A stretch of 64,000 bases of DNA from Mordavella massiliensis (GTDB taxonomy: Bacteria > Bacillota > Clostridia > Lachnospirales > Lachnospiraceae). Where the stretch lies: assembly GCF_016901695.1 (NCBI RefSeq), contig NZ_JACJKS010000007.1, positions 62,001 through 126,000 on the forward strand, in the 5' to 3' direction. The notes below the pieces were generated by a model. It was given only the letters and a program-made list of their open reading frames with translations. It did not search any database and had not been told where the DNA came from. A program made the position numbers and the translations under genes. Positions 7,692 through 15,058 of the stretch are shown piece by piece; position 1 is the stretch's first letter; every line of letters begins with the position of its first letter.

Positions 7692-9083
7692 TTAGAAATC
7701 GATGTCCTGGCTTACTTCCTTGGAGATCTTCAGCGTTCTGTAAAGAGGATGTCCGATGGTCCTCATCACATGGTCTGTCTGATGGAAGACTTTCAGTCCC
7801 ATCTTCGGGCCGGATGCCATAACTGTGTTGGAGCAGTCAGAGCAGTTGCCGATGATGATGTACTCGCAGCCGTCCTTCTTGAACTGCAGGTTGTTCTTAA
7901 CCTGTCCCGGACAGTTGCCCGGGCGTAAGCACTTGAGCGGTGCGCCCGGCTTGTTCTCGATGGCCTGCTTACATCTGCATACAGATACGACGTTGGCGTT
8001 CATCTTGGAAGCGATCTCGCGCATGCGCTCCTCGCTGCCGCCGCAGGCACAGACAAGAAGTCCTGTCTTCGCGCCGTGCAGATCCGGGAACTCTACTGTC
8101 ACCAGGATACCACCTGTCGTCTTTGTGATCGGCTCGTCCATATTTGTGGATTTGCCTGTGAAGGCGCCTCCCATGATGATCTCGCCGTACTCGCCGTCAA
8201 TGCCGCCGGCCTTCTCGATCAGCTCTCCTACGCTGACGCCAACCGGCACATCCATAAATACGTGGGCCTCATTGCCGCCCACCAGTTTGCCGCGCACTGT
8301 CACGTTCTTCGTGATGCAGGGCTTTCTCTCGTCAATGGCCTCTGCGATCTTGGCCACTGTCTCCAGGTTCACAACCACGCTTCTCGCAGCGGACGGAAGC
8401 TGTGTCGTCGTCAGGTTCACGCCGAGGCACTCTCTCACGACTGCGCGCTCCTCTCCCATCGGGTAGATATCCGCCAGGAAGTGCATGGAGATGTCCGGCT
8501 CGCTCTTGAGAGCCGCATCCAGGATCTTGATGGCGTTGTGGTGTTTCTTCTTAATTGCGAAGATGGCCTTGTCTGCATTGGTGATCTCCATGCAGTACTT
8601 CACGCCGCGGATCACTTTGTCCGTCTGTGTCTCAAGCTGCTGGATGTTGTGCTCCAGACCCGGCTCACACTCAGCCGCGTTGATAAGGATGTAGCTGTGC
8701 TCCAGCTTGAAATCCGCCGGGAGCTCCGGGTTGATCTCCGGATCCAGCTCTCCCATCGGCGTCTCAGCCAGGTTGATGCCGAGCTTGATGCCTGTCGGGA
8801 ATCCGGCGCCTCCCATTCCGACGATGCCGGCTTCCTTCACCATCTCCAGCTTCGTTCCCTCTTTGATCGGAACGAACTCGTCCTTCTGTTCCTCGTCGGG
8901 CTTGATGATGATCCTGTCATCTGTCACTTCTTCAACCACGCCGTATACACTGGAAAAAATATTGGCCCCAAGTCCGGTCGGCGCAGCGATCAGCGTACCC
9001 TTCTCCACTCTGTCGCCGGCCTTTACAACGGCCTGGCAGGGTGCGCCCACATGCTGACGTAACAACATCTGTACATTTCCCAT
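7692..9083 (-). CDS. prdC: Proline reductase-associated electron-transfer protein PrdC (RnfC-like)
   Basis: A 463-residue RnfC-like protein. The N-terminus has a biotinyl/lipoyl-like barrel (GAPCQAVVKAGDRVEKGTLI), followed by the Gly-rich flavin/NADH-binding block GIVGMGGAGFPTGIKLG and the RnfC-type segment INAAECEPGLEHN. The C-terminal part carries many Cys residues (VCACGG, CRCKQA, CLRPGNCPGQ, GNCSDCSN), suggesting redox centres. It is thought to deliver electrons to the PrdA/PrdB reductase. An upstream in-frame ATG (9161) is rejected; the ATG at 9083 follows AAAGGAGAAG. It is the first gene of the minus-strand prd operon, 220 bases before prdA, with the tRNA-Sec gene behind it. Confidence 0.9.
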   Translation of the reverse strand: MGNVQMLLRQHVGAPCQAVVKAGDRVEKGTLIAAPTGLGANIFSSVYGVVEEVTDDRIIIKPDEEQKDEFVPIKEGTKLEMVKEAGIVGMGGAGFPTGIKLGINLAETPMGELDPEINPELPADFKLEHSYILINAAECEPGLEHNIQQLETQTDKVIRGVKYCMEITNADKAIFAIKKKHHNAIKILDAALKSEPDISMHFLADIYPMGEERAVVRECLGVNLTTTQLPSAARSVVVNLETVAKIAEAIDERKPCITKNVTVRGKLVGGNEAHVFMDVPVGVSVGELIEKAGGIDGEYGEIIMGGAFTGKSTNMDEPITKTTGGILVTVEFPDLHGAKTGLLVCACGGSEERMREIASKMNANVVSVCRCKQAIENKPGAPLKCLRPGNCPGQVKNNLQFKKDGCEYIIIGNCSDCSNTVMASGPKMGLKVFHQTDHVMRTIGHPLYRTLKISKEVSQDIDF

Positions 9084-9190
9084 GACTTTTCTTCTCCTTT
9101 TTTTCATTATTTTTTTAAGCAAAAACAGAACCGGAACGCTCCGTTTCCATTTACTTATCACACATAAAGAAGATCAGCAGGCTCAAATCA

Positions 9191-9223
9191 ATAGGTTTTA
9201 TCTATAAATCGTCTCTATAAATC
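9191..9223 (-). promoter_or_regulatory. Tandem half-site array upstream of prdC
   Basis: On the minus strand GATTTATAGA is repeated exactly (9214-9223 and 9201-9210) with a 13-base period, and the second copy faces CCTAT (9191-9195). The TTTATAGA unit is the same half-site that forms the four ATAGA-N5-TCTAT dyads elsewhere in this window, and the 13-base period equals one half-site plus the 5-base spacer. It lies 108-140 bases before the prdC start. Confidence 0.6.
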
Positions 9224-9260
9224 AACTCTGCCATTTTTTTAACAGAAATCAGCTTCTTTT

Positions 9261-9360
9261 TGGCGGAGGCATGTGGGAATCGAACCCACCCAGGACGCTC
9301 TTAACGCCCCACACTAGTTTTGAAGACTAGGAGGCACACCAGTCACCCATCTACCCCCCC
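9261..9360 (-). tRNA. selC: tRNA-Sec (anticodon UCA)
   Basis: On the minus strand a 100-base cloverleaf can be drawn with an encoded CCA. The anticodon arm is CTAGT-CTTCAAA-ACTAG, giving anticodon UCA. The T-arm is GTGGG-TTCGATT-CCCAC, and a long variable arm (GGGCG paired with CGTCC) is present. The acceptor is an extended 8-bp helix of seven G plus U against ATGCCTCC, with two G-U pairs and one G-G mismatch at position 6. Length, anticodon and variable arm are diagnostic of selenocysteine tRNA. It stands between prdC and the divergent prdF. Confidence 0.92.
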
Positions 9361-9381
9361 GTTTCTCTTACGTGCTCCTAT

Positions 9382-9410
9382 ACAATAGCACAGGTTTTCG
9401 CAGATTTCAA
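9382..9410 (-). promoter_or_regulatory. Promoter of the tRNA-Sec gene
   Basis: Reading the minus strand, TTGAAA and TATTGT are spaced by 17 bases and end 22 bases before the tRNA 5' end. Confidence 0.55.
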
Positions 9411-9446
9411 GCCTTTTCTGGTCTCTTTTATATTAGCAAAAAAGCA

Positions 9447-9475
9447 TTGACTTTTCAAGGCTTTTCCCCCATAAT
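9447..9475 (+). promoter_or_regulatory. Sigma-A promoter of prdF
   Basis: TTGACT (9447-9452) and CATAAT (9470-9475) with a 17-base spacer. The predicted leader before prdF is about 175 bases and contains a tiny ORF and a selenium-type dyad. Confidence 0.6.
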
Positions 9476-9571
9476 AGTGAATAAGCAAATGAACATCGTA
9501 CTAGAATACGGTCTAATCGTTAATTTCCTGTCATTTTTGACCGGTGTTTCGTATAAGACACGGAGGAAACA

Positions 9572-9598
9572 TGGGGGTTTTCGATGTGTTTTTATAAA
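9572..9598 (+). CDS. Putative 8-codon leader ORF upstream of prdF
   Basis: ATG at 9572 follows the good ribosome site CGGAGGAAAC and encodes MGVFDVFL before TAA. It lies inside the prdF leader, seven bases before the dyad at 9605-9619. There are no proline codons, so classic proline attenuation is not supported. It may be a chance ORF. Confidence 0.3.
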
Positions 9599-9604
9599 AA
9601 TCTT

Positions 9605-9619
9605 ATAGAAATCTTCTAT
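9605..9619 (+). promoter_or_regulatory. Selenium-type operator dyad (site 1) upstream of prdF
   Basis: ATAGA-AATCT-TCTAT, extended by CTT on the left and AAG on the right into a perfect 8+8 palindrome. It is one of four exact ATAGA-N5-TCTAT sites in the window and has the T-N11-A core of LysR-type sites. It is 41 bases before the prdF start, downstream of the predicted promoter, where binding would block transcription. As RNA it could also form a hairpin. Confidence 0.6.
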
Positions 9620-9659
9620 AAGAAAACAAATATTTCTTCATTATAAGGAGGTAGTAACT

Positions 9660-10694
9660 ATGGAGTTAAAAGCGAATGTTAACTTCGACCGCTTTGAGGC
9701 TGCGCTTCAGGTAGTGGACGCTCACACCGAAGGCGAGTTCTGCCGCGTAGTGTACGGCGGATTCCCAGAGCCGGAAGGCAACACAATGATCGAGAAGAAG
9801 AAATGGATGGAGAAGAACTACGACCAGGTTCGTACAGCTCTTATGTTCGAGCCCAGAGGACACCACGACATGTTCGGCGCTTTCCTCTGCAAGCCTGTTA
9901 ACCCCGAGGCTTCCTACGGCGTTATGTTCATGGATACAGGCGGATACCTGAACATGTGCGGACACTGCACCATCGGCGCTGTTACCGTAGCTGTTGAGGC
10001 CGGCCTGGTTGAGTCCCACGAGGGTGAGAACGACGTTGTTCTCGAGGCTCCCGCAGGACTGATCCGCACAAAGGCTATCGTAAAGAACGGCAAGGTTGAG
10101 AGCGTAACTCTTACAAACGTTCCCGCTTTCGTTTACAAAGAGAACCAGTCCGTTACGATCGACGGCAAAGAGATCAAATTCACGATCTCCTTTGGCGGAA
10201 GCTTCTTCGCACTCGTTGACACAGCACAGCTTGACATCGGCGAGATCAACGGAAAGAGCGTTCCCGCTTACTCCGCTCTGGGCATGAAGATCCTGGATGC
10301 GATCAGCAAGGAGATCCCTGTAAAGCATCCGGAGCTCGACATCGACTCCGTTGACCTGGTTGAGTTCTACGGCCCGACTCCGAATCCGGACAAGGCTGAC
10401 CTTCGTAACGTTGTTATCTTCGGCGACGCTATGGCTGACCGTTCCCCCTGCGGAACAGGTACAAGCGCGAAGCTGGCCACCCTGCATCACTGGGGCGAGA
10501 TCGAAGTTGGCCAGGAGTTCAGATACGAGAGCTTCATGGGAAGCATCTTCAAGGGCGTGATCAAAGAGACCACAAAGGTTGGCGATTACGACGCTGTTAT
10601 CCCGATGATCACAGGAAGCGCATATCTGACAGGCGTTGCTACATACCTGATCGATCCCGAGGATCCGCTGAAATACGGTTTCCAGGTAGGCTAA
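9660..10694 (+). CDS. prdF: Proline racemase PrdF
   Basis: A 344-residue proline racemase family protein. The two catalytic thiols are visible: Cys100 in NMCGHCTIGA and Cys264 in DRSPCGTGTSAK, the pair that exchanges the alpha-proton of L- and D-proline. The N-terminal VVDAHTEGEFCRVV and the Gly-rich GGSFFALVD are also family-typical. Both Cys being present argues for a racemase and not a hydroxyproline dehydratase, which has Thr at the second position. It supplies D-proline to PrdA/PrdB. Its own promoter, leader and terminator make it monocistronic and divergent from the prd operon, so it may respond to different signals. Confidence 0.93.
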   Translation: MELKANVNFDRFEAALQVVDAHTEGEFCRVVYGGFPEPEGNTMIEKKKWMEKNYDQVRTALMFEPRGHHDMFGAFLCKPVNPEASYGVMFMDTGGYLNMCGHCTIGAVTVAVEAGLVESHEGENDVVLEAPAGLIRTKAIVKNGKVESVTLTNVPAFVYKENQSVTIDGKEIKFTISFGGSFFALVDTAQLDIGEINGKSVPAYSALGMKILDAISKEIPVKHPELDIDSVDLVEFYGPTPNPDKADLRNVVIFGDAMADRSPCGTGTSAKLATLHHWGEIEVGQEFRYESFMGSIFKGVIKETTKVGDYDAVIPMITGSAYLTGVATYLIDPEDPLKYGFQVG

Positions 10695-10720
10695 TCGCCT
10701 TTCGTTGACACAGGTTCACA

Positions 10721-10753
10721 AAAGAAGCGGATTGCAAAATCCGCTTCTTTTTC
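10721..10753 (+). terminator. Terminator of prdF
   Basis: Stem AGAAGCGGAT against ATCCGCTTCT with a short A-rich loop, followed by TTTTT. Confidence 0.85.
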
Positions 10754-10787
10754 ATTTCGCAGCAGGCACAGAAGGGAATGAGATCCG

Positions 10788-11375
10788 ATGCCAAAGAGAC
10801 GCCAGTCAACCAAAAGCCGCATCGTGAAAGCGGCCTGGAGCCTTTTTTACAGGAAAGGCTACGACAACACAACCGTGGAGGACATCATCAATGCCTCCAA
10901 GACGTCCAAGGGGACGTTCTACCATTATTTCAAGGGAAAAGAATCGCTGCTCAACAGCCTTTCCTATCTCTTTGACCAGAAGTACGAAGAGCTGGCCGGC
11001 ACCATCGATCCGGACATGTCTGCCCGGGACAAGCTGCTCTTCCTGAATCATGAGCTGTTCCACATGATCGAGACGAGTGTGGATATCCATCTGCTGGCGT
11101 ATCTCTACTCCTCACAGCTCATCACCAAGGACAAGAAGTCCCTGTCCGACAGGAAGCGGTTCTACTTCAAGTGGATCACTGAGATCCTGGAGGAAGGACT
11201 GAAAAACGGCGAGTTCGCCGCCACGTCATCCGCCGAGGACCTGATGGGCATCTATGCCATGTACGAGCGGGCCCTCCTCTATGACTGGGCGCTGTTCAAG
11301 GGGAAAGTCTCCCTCACCGAACGGAGCGACCGGCTGCTGCCCCACGTACTTGACACATTTCAAAAAGGAGTCTGA
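10788..11375 (+). CDS. TetR family transcriptional regulator
   Basis: A 195-residue protein. Residues 10-55 are a TetR-type helix-turn-helix (RIVKAAWSLFYRKGYDNTTV, then IINASKTSKGTFYHYFKGKESL). The C-terminal two-thirds is an alpha-helical ligand/dimer domain with no recognisable ligand class. It sits on the plus strand after prdF but behind prdF's terminator, so it is probably transcribed alone. It might control prdF or the convergent selenium genes; that is guilt by association only. It ends at a terminator shared with the DUF3343 gene. Confidence 0.85.
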   Translation: MPKRRQSTKSRIVKAAWSLFYRKGYDNTTVEDIINASKTSKGTFYHYFKGKESLLNSLSYLFDQKYEELAGTIDPDMSARDKLLFLNHELFHMIETSVDIHLLAYLYSSQLITKDKKSLSDRKRFYFKWITEILEEGLKNGEFAATSSAEDLMGIYAMYERALLYDWALFKGKVSLTERSDRLLPHVLDTFQKGV

Positions 11376-11396
11376 TTATGAAAGATCCGGCACCAT

Positions 11397-11440
11397 AAAA
11401 GACCGCAGAAGCGACAGGCGTCACTTTTGCGGTCTTTCTT
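11397..11440. terminator. Bidirectional terminator between tetR and the selenium-uptake operon
   Basis: Stem AAAGACCGCA against TGCGGTCTTT, loop of about 19 bases, with T-rich ends on both strands. Confidence 0.75.
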
Positions 11441-11480
11441 TTCTTTGCTTCGTTCCCGCCCGCGCGGGATCTGCGGGTTG

Positions 11481-11717
11481 TTACACCATGCACTCGTGGA
11501 GCGCTTCGCTCTCAATGCCGGACTCCTCCATCATGGCGACGATCCCCTCCCTGTCGCACAGGTCCGCGCACCAGGAGAGGCCGCATCCGGCCGAGATGGA
11601 GCGGGGCACCGGGATCAGGCGTCCCGGGACATCTTTCTGTCTGCACGCCTTCTCCATGGCCATGGCATCCGCCGTTGTATGAAATGTAACGACCAGCTTC
11701 AGTTCTTTCTTTCTCAT
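11481..11717 (-). CDS. DUF3343 protein, putative Se/S carrier-like
   Basis: A 78-residue protein with the DUF3343 pattern: an N-terminal beta-alpha unit (LKLVVTFHTTADAMAMEKAC) and the diagnostic SAGCGLSWCA motif, with Cys residues spaced for thiol or selenol carriage. In the family it resembles a putative selenium/sulfur carrier and is often encoded beside YedE and TusA-like proteins, as here. Its start overlaps the stop of the TusA-like gene by one base, so the two are coupled. It ends the csd-yedE-tusA-DUF3343 unit. Confidence 0.8.
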   Translation of the reverse strand: MRKKELKLVVTFHTTADAMAMEKACRQKDVPGRLIPVPRSISAGCGLSWCADLCDREGIVAMMEESGIESEALHECMV

Positions 11718-11920
11718 TACTCGATCACAACTTCAAAGCATCCGTCTTTCTCTGTTGACACTGCCTTCTTCCCGTGATCCTTCGCGTACTTCTCCACGTT
11801 CATCTTCTGGTGTGGTTCGCTCACGATCACTTTCACGGGGCCGTCAGCGTTCTTAAGCGCCTCGGCTGTCAGCATCAAAGGCTCCGGGCAGGAAAGACCT
11901 CTTGCATCTACTTCCTTCAT
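11717..11920 (-). CDS. TusA/SirA-like sulfurtransferase
   Basis: A 67-residue protein with the TusA signature VDARGLSCPEPLMLTAEAL. Cys11 of the CPxP motif is the persulfide (or perselenide) carrier. The rest, a beta-alpha-beta-alpha-beta pattern, is full length for the family. It lies between YedE and DUF3343 in the selenium operon, so a role in passing selenium or sulfur from the transporter is the natural inference. Direct selenium specificity is not shown by sequence. Confidence 0.85.
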   Translation of the reverse strand: MKEVDARGLSCPEPLMLTAEALKNADGPVKVIVSEPHQKMNVEKYAKDHGKKAVSTEKDGCFEVVIE

Positions 11921-11958
11921 ACTATTTTACCTTCCTTCTTAGAATACCATATCCTGAA

Positions 11959-13062
11959 TTATTTTGCACTCTCTCTTTTGTTCGTGAATGCGATGATAAA
12001 GCAGACAACGATACAGATGACGCAGGCCACCTTTCCGGCCGGCGTAACAGCGCCTGCCACCAGCTCGCCCGTCTCGGCGTCAAGGGCTGTGCCGCTGGAC
12101 GCAAGTCCGAAGTTGTGGCACAGGGCAGCCGCCACGAGCATGCCTGCAACTGTCACCGCGGAGTCGGAAGAGCCCTGGCCCGCCAGCACGAGCTGACGAA
12201 GGGGGCATCCGCCTGCCAGCACGGCCGCGAAACCTACCGCGTACATGCCGAGGATGTTCCACAGATGCTCGGAGTGAGCCACCACGCCCGGTGTGTCAAA
12301 CGCCGGAGTAAAGTTTCCTGTGGCGATGTTGTAGATCAGCATCACGACGAACAGGCCGCCGATCACTGTGATCAGGTCAAAGTTCCGCATAAGCACGATG
12401 TCGCGGATGCTGCCGGCGAAGCACATTCTGGACTTCTGGGCAAACGCGCCGAACACGAGACCGCCGATCAGGGATACGATAATCGGTGCGTGCATGCTGC
12501 CCGGGCCGCTCTCGCTGAACTTAAGCAGGGACGTGCACAGCAGGAGCACGAGGATGCCCGCCATGAGCACCGGAAGGACAGCGCCGCTCTCCTTCTGCGT
12601 CTCGTGGGCCCTGCCGAGGCTGAAGCCGTTCTTCAGAGCGATCGCGCCTGTGGATACGCCGAGGATAAAGCCGATCAGCGCGACCCATGCGTTCAGGTCG
12701 CCGGCGGACATACGGATCACCATACGGAGCGGGCAGCCCAGGAATACGAGGGAGCCGATCATGATGACCATGCCCAGGACAAAACGGATCATCGGGGAAG
12801 ATCCGGCTGTGGAGCGGTACTCCTTTGTCGCCACGGAGATGGCGAAAGCGCCGATCACGATGCCGATGATCTCCGGCCTTGCGTACTGTACGACTGCTGC
12901 CTGGTGCAGGCCGAGGGCCCCGGCCGTGTCGCGGATAAAGCAGGCGATACAGATCGCCATGTTGGCCGGGTTCCCGAAATATGCGAGGACCGCCGCCACA
13001 AGACCGCAGACAACGCCTGCTAAGGCAAGCTTTTTCTTTGAGTCTGACAAGTTAAAATTCAT
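11959..13062 (-). CDS. yedE: YedE-type putative selenium transporter
   Basis: A 367-residue membrane protein of the YeeE/YedE family with about ten hydrophobic segments. The conserved Cys motifs are VFLGCPLRMVIRM (first half), SRMCFAGSIRD and GGCPLRQLVLAG (second half), the pattern of transporters for sulfur or selenium compounds such as thiosulfate. The form found with TusA, DUF3343 and selenium genes is annotated as a selenium transporter. The operon context (csd upstream, TusA 38 bases downstream) supports that. Substrate specificity is inferred from neighbours. Confidence 0.85.
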   Translation of the reverse strand: MNFNLSDSKKKLALAGVVCGLVAAVLAYFGNPANMAICIACFIRDTAGALGLHQAAVVQYARPEIIGIVIGAFAISVATKEYRSTAGSSPMIRFVLGMVIMIGSLVFLGCPLRMVIRMSAGDLNAWVALIGFILGVSTGAIALKNGFSLGRAHETQKESGAVLPVLMAGILVLLLCTSLLKFSESGPGSMHAPIIVSLIGGLVFGAFAQKSRMCFAGSIRDIVLMRNFDLITVIGGLFVVMLIYNIATGNFTPAFDTPGVVAHSEHLWNILGMYAVGFAAVLAGGCPLRQLVLAGQGSSDSAVTVAGMLVAAALCHNFGLASSGTALDAETGELVAGAVTPAGKVACVICIVVCFIIAFTNKRESAK

Positions 13063-13139
13063 TTGTAGTTCCTCCTTTTCTCTCTCCTTCAGAACTCAGA
13101 TCTGAAACTCAGGTTTTCCGGCTTGCGGTGCGGGGCGGC

Positions 13140-14282
13140 TTACGCCTCCTCCTGCGCCAGCTCCCGGATGGCCCTGATGGCCGTCTCCACCTCTTCGTCT
13201 GTTGTGTAGTGGGAAAAGCTGAACCTCACAGCCCCCTGATCCACCGTCCCGAGCGCCTTGTGCATGAGGGGTGCGCAGTGCGCTCCCGGCCTCGTGGATA
13301 TACCATATTCTGTAAGAAGTTCATCTCCAACTTCCGAAGAGTCATAATCACCGATGTTGAGGGCGACGATGGGGCATCTCCCGCCGCCGGAGAAATCTCC
13401 GTACACGGTCACGCCCGGGATGTCTTTTACACCGTTGTAAAAGTTCCACATGCACGCCTGCTCCCTTTCCCGGATCTTGTCCATGCCTGTCCGCTCGATG
13501 TATTCCACCGCCGCGTGCAGGCCGGCAATGCCGTGGCCGTTCATAGTGCCCGCCTCGAGGGCTGTGGGCATCTCGGCCGGGTGGGTCCTGCTGTAGGTCT
13601 GGACGCCGCTTCCGCCGCTCTTTAAAGGACGGATGTGCACGCCTTCCCGCACGTACATGCCGCCGGTCCCCTGGGGGCCCAGAAGGCCCTTGTGGCCGGT
13701 AAAGCACAGCACGTCAATGTGCATCTTCTCCACATCGATGGGGAACACGCCCGCTGTCTGGGACGCGTCCACGATAAGAAGGACGCCGTGCCGGCGGGCG
13801 ATCTCACCTACCCGCTCTATATCTACAAGGTTGCCCGTGAGGTTAGAGCCGTGGGTACAGACGATGGCTTTCGTCTCCGGGCAGATGGCTTTCTCAAAAT
13901 CATCATAGCTGATGCAGCCTTTCCTGTCGCTCTCCAGGATGGTCAGGCGCACACCCTTCTCCTCCTTCTCATAGAGAGGCCGGAGCACAGAATTGTGCTC
14001 CAGCATGGTGGTAACAACATGGTCGCCGGGATCCAGGATCCCCTTGATGGCCGTGTTGAGACTCTCGGTCGAATTGCTGGTGAACACCAGTCTTCTCGGA
14101 TCGCTGCCCCCGAAGAAGGAGCACAGCTTCTCCCGTGTATCATATATCGTTCTGGACGCCTGCAGGGATGCCGCGTGCGCGCCCCGGCCCGCATTGCCCA
14201 TGGACTGCATGGCCTGCACTACCGCGTCGATCACTTCCTTTGGCTTCTGCATGGTCGTCGCCGCATTGTCCAAATAGATCAT
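13140..14282 (-). CDS. Cysteine desulfurase-like PLP enzyme (selenium-associated class V aminotransferase)
   Basis: A 380-residue fold-type I PLP enzyme. It starts MIYLDNAATTMQKP, and the Schiff-base lysine is in VLCFTGHKGLLGPQG. The SRPGAHCAP-like STRPGAHCAPLMH segment carries the catalytic-loop Cys. The short form resembles the NifS-like group encoded next to selD, where it may mobilise sulfur or selenium from (seleno)cysteine. The ATG at 14282 is preferred over one 18 bases upstream because it begins the conserved sequence and follows GGGGGTAAG. It is the first gene of the csd-yedE-tusA-DUF3343 unit, behind a promoter with a LysR-type dyad. Confidence 0.85.
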   Translation of the reverse strand: MIYLDNAATTMQKPKEVIDAVVQAMQSMGNAGRGAHAASLQASRTIYDTREKLCSFFGGSDPRRLVFTSNSTESLNTAIKGILDPGDHVVTTMLEHNSVLRPLYEKEEKGVRLTILESDRKGCISYDDFEKAICPETKAIVCTHGSNLTGNLVDIERVGEIARRHGVLLIVDASQTAGVFPIDVEKMHIDVLCFTGHKGLLGPQGTGGMYVREGVHIRPLKSGGSGVQTYSRTHPAEMPTALEAGTMNGHGIAGLHAAVEYIERTGMDKIREREQACMWNFYNGVKDIPGVTVYGDFSGGGRCPIVALNIGDYDSSEVGDELLTEYGISTRPGAHCAPLMHKALGTVDQGAVRFSFSHYTTDEEVETAIRAIRELAQEEA

Positions 14283-14317
14283 ACTCTGTCTTACCCCCAA
14301 TCTCCTGGTTCCCCTCT

Positions 14318-14346
14318 AGTATACTTCCATAATGGCTGACCGTCTA
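14318..14346 (-). promoter_or_regulatory. Weak promoter of the csd-yedE unit
   Basis: On the minus strand TAGACG and TATACT are spaced 17 bases. The poor -35 box suggests activator dependence; the dyad at 14377-14391 would be centred near -73. Confidence 0.45.
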
Positions 14347-14376
14347 ATTGCAAAAGGCAATAAGTGGAATTTATTT

Positions 14377-14391
14377 ATAGATTACATCTAT
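14377..14391 (-). promoter_or_regulatory. Selenium-type operator dyad (site 2) upstream of csd-yedE
   Basis: ATAGA-TTACA-TCTAT, with T-N11-A core. It lies 95-109 bases before the csd start, upstream of the weak promoter, in a position suited to activation. Confidence 0.65.
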
Positions 14392-14404
14392 AGTCAAACT
14401 CCAC

Positions 14405-14444
14405 AAAAAAGAAGGACATGCCGCCATATGCATGTCCTTCTTTT
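14405..14444 (-). terminator. Terminator after the PrdA-N paralogue
   Basis: Stem AGAAGGACATGC against GCATGTCCTTCT with an 8-base loop, then a T-run on both strands. It isolates the PrdA-N gene from csd. Confidence 0.8.
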
Positions 14445-14538
14445 CATTGAAATTATAAAGCAACAAAACGTTTACAGCTCTCACGCATGCTGTCCCGCAG
14501 CGGATTCTTTACCCCGTTTTTCCTCCGCCGCCTGACCA

Positions 14539-14958
14539 TCAGATCGGAAGTTCCAGGTAGATATCCTTCCCTTCCTTGATCGAGATCACAACTTTCCCAT
14601 TCCGGATCGTCGTGACTGCGCCCTCTACGGAAGCGGCAGCCTCCACGGCTGCGGGCGCCTCTGCTTCCCCGCCCGGCTCCTGAGCCGGTGCCTCCTCACC
14701 TGCGTCGTCCTTCCATCCCTCTACATTGTCCACTGTAAGAGGACTTAAGGAGTCGCATGTCTTGGTGAGCTTTGCCCCCAGCACCTGTTTGATCTTCAGG
14801 CATCCGTCCAGTGTAAGGAGCCCTGAATCAACCAGCTCGTCAAAGATCGCCGGGTCTTCCAGGTTGGCCGCCTCGATGGTGATGCCTGCCTCTGCGCGGC
14901 AGCACAGGACTGCAGGATCATTCGCATGCTGTTTGGCGGTTTCCGCTGTGATTGACAT
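14539..14958 (-). CDS. Free-standing PrdA N-terminal domain paralogue
   Basis: A 139-residue protein nearly collinear with the first ~140 residues of PrdA from this window. It begins MSITAETAKQHANDPAVLCC as PrdA does, continues AGITIEAANLEDPAIFDEL and LDGCLKIKQVLGAKLTKTCDSL, then has an Ala/Glu/Pro-rich linker and stops at KEGKDIYLELPI where PrdA continues past KDINLEIP. All reductase-core, processing-site and pyruvoyl parts are absent. The CC pair and two further Cys are retained. The clean stop, good ribosome site (AGGAGG, 8 bases), own promoter and terminator argue for a functional gene and not debris. It could be a redox or assembly partner of PrdAB; the function is not known to me. Confidence 0.85.
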   Translation of the reverse strand: MSITAETAKQHANDPAVLCCRAEAGITIEAANLEDPAIFDELVDSGLLTLDGCLKIKQVLGAKLTKTCDSLSPLTVDNVEGWKDDAGEEAPAQEPGGEAEAPAAVEAAASVEGAVTTIRNGKVVISIKEGKDIYLELPI

Positions 14959-14993
14959 GTCCATTACCTCCTGTCTTTCTTTCTATACTTCAT

Positions 14994-15023
14994 AGTATAA
15001 TGACAGGTTCCGGCAAAAGCCAA
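14994..15023 (-). promoter_or_regulatory. Promoter of the PrdA-N paralogue
   Basis: On the minus strand TTGGCT and TATACT are spaced 18 bases, start predicted near 14987. The dyad at 15044-15058 is centred about 64 bases upstream of that start, the classical LysR activation position. Confidence 0.55.
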
Positions 15024-15043
15024 TTGTTTTTCCAGATATACTT

Positions 15044-15058
15044 ATAGAGCGTTTCTAT
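15044..15058 (-). promoter_or_regulatory. Selenium-type operator dyad (site 3) upstream of the PrdA-N gene
   Basis: ATAGA-GCGTT-TCTAT, preceded by CTT like sites 1 and 4. It overlaps the last codons of the lysR gene and lies upstream of the PrdA-N promoter. Confidence 0.65.

Noticed and set aside
9084-9161. Longer PrdC start
   Set aside because: It gives a Lys/Arg-rich stretch over the ribosome-site region; the ATG at 9083 fits family and ribosome site.
9084-9260. Sigma-54 (-24/-12) promoter for the prd operon
   Set aside because: A TGGCA..TTGAT-like string is present but the spacing is wrong (3 instead of 5 between the boxes), and no PrdR gene is in the window.
9660-10490. Long minus-strand ORF opposite prdF
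   Set aside because: Shadow frame with no ribosome site or family signal; the plus strand is clearly prdF.
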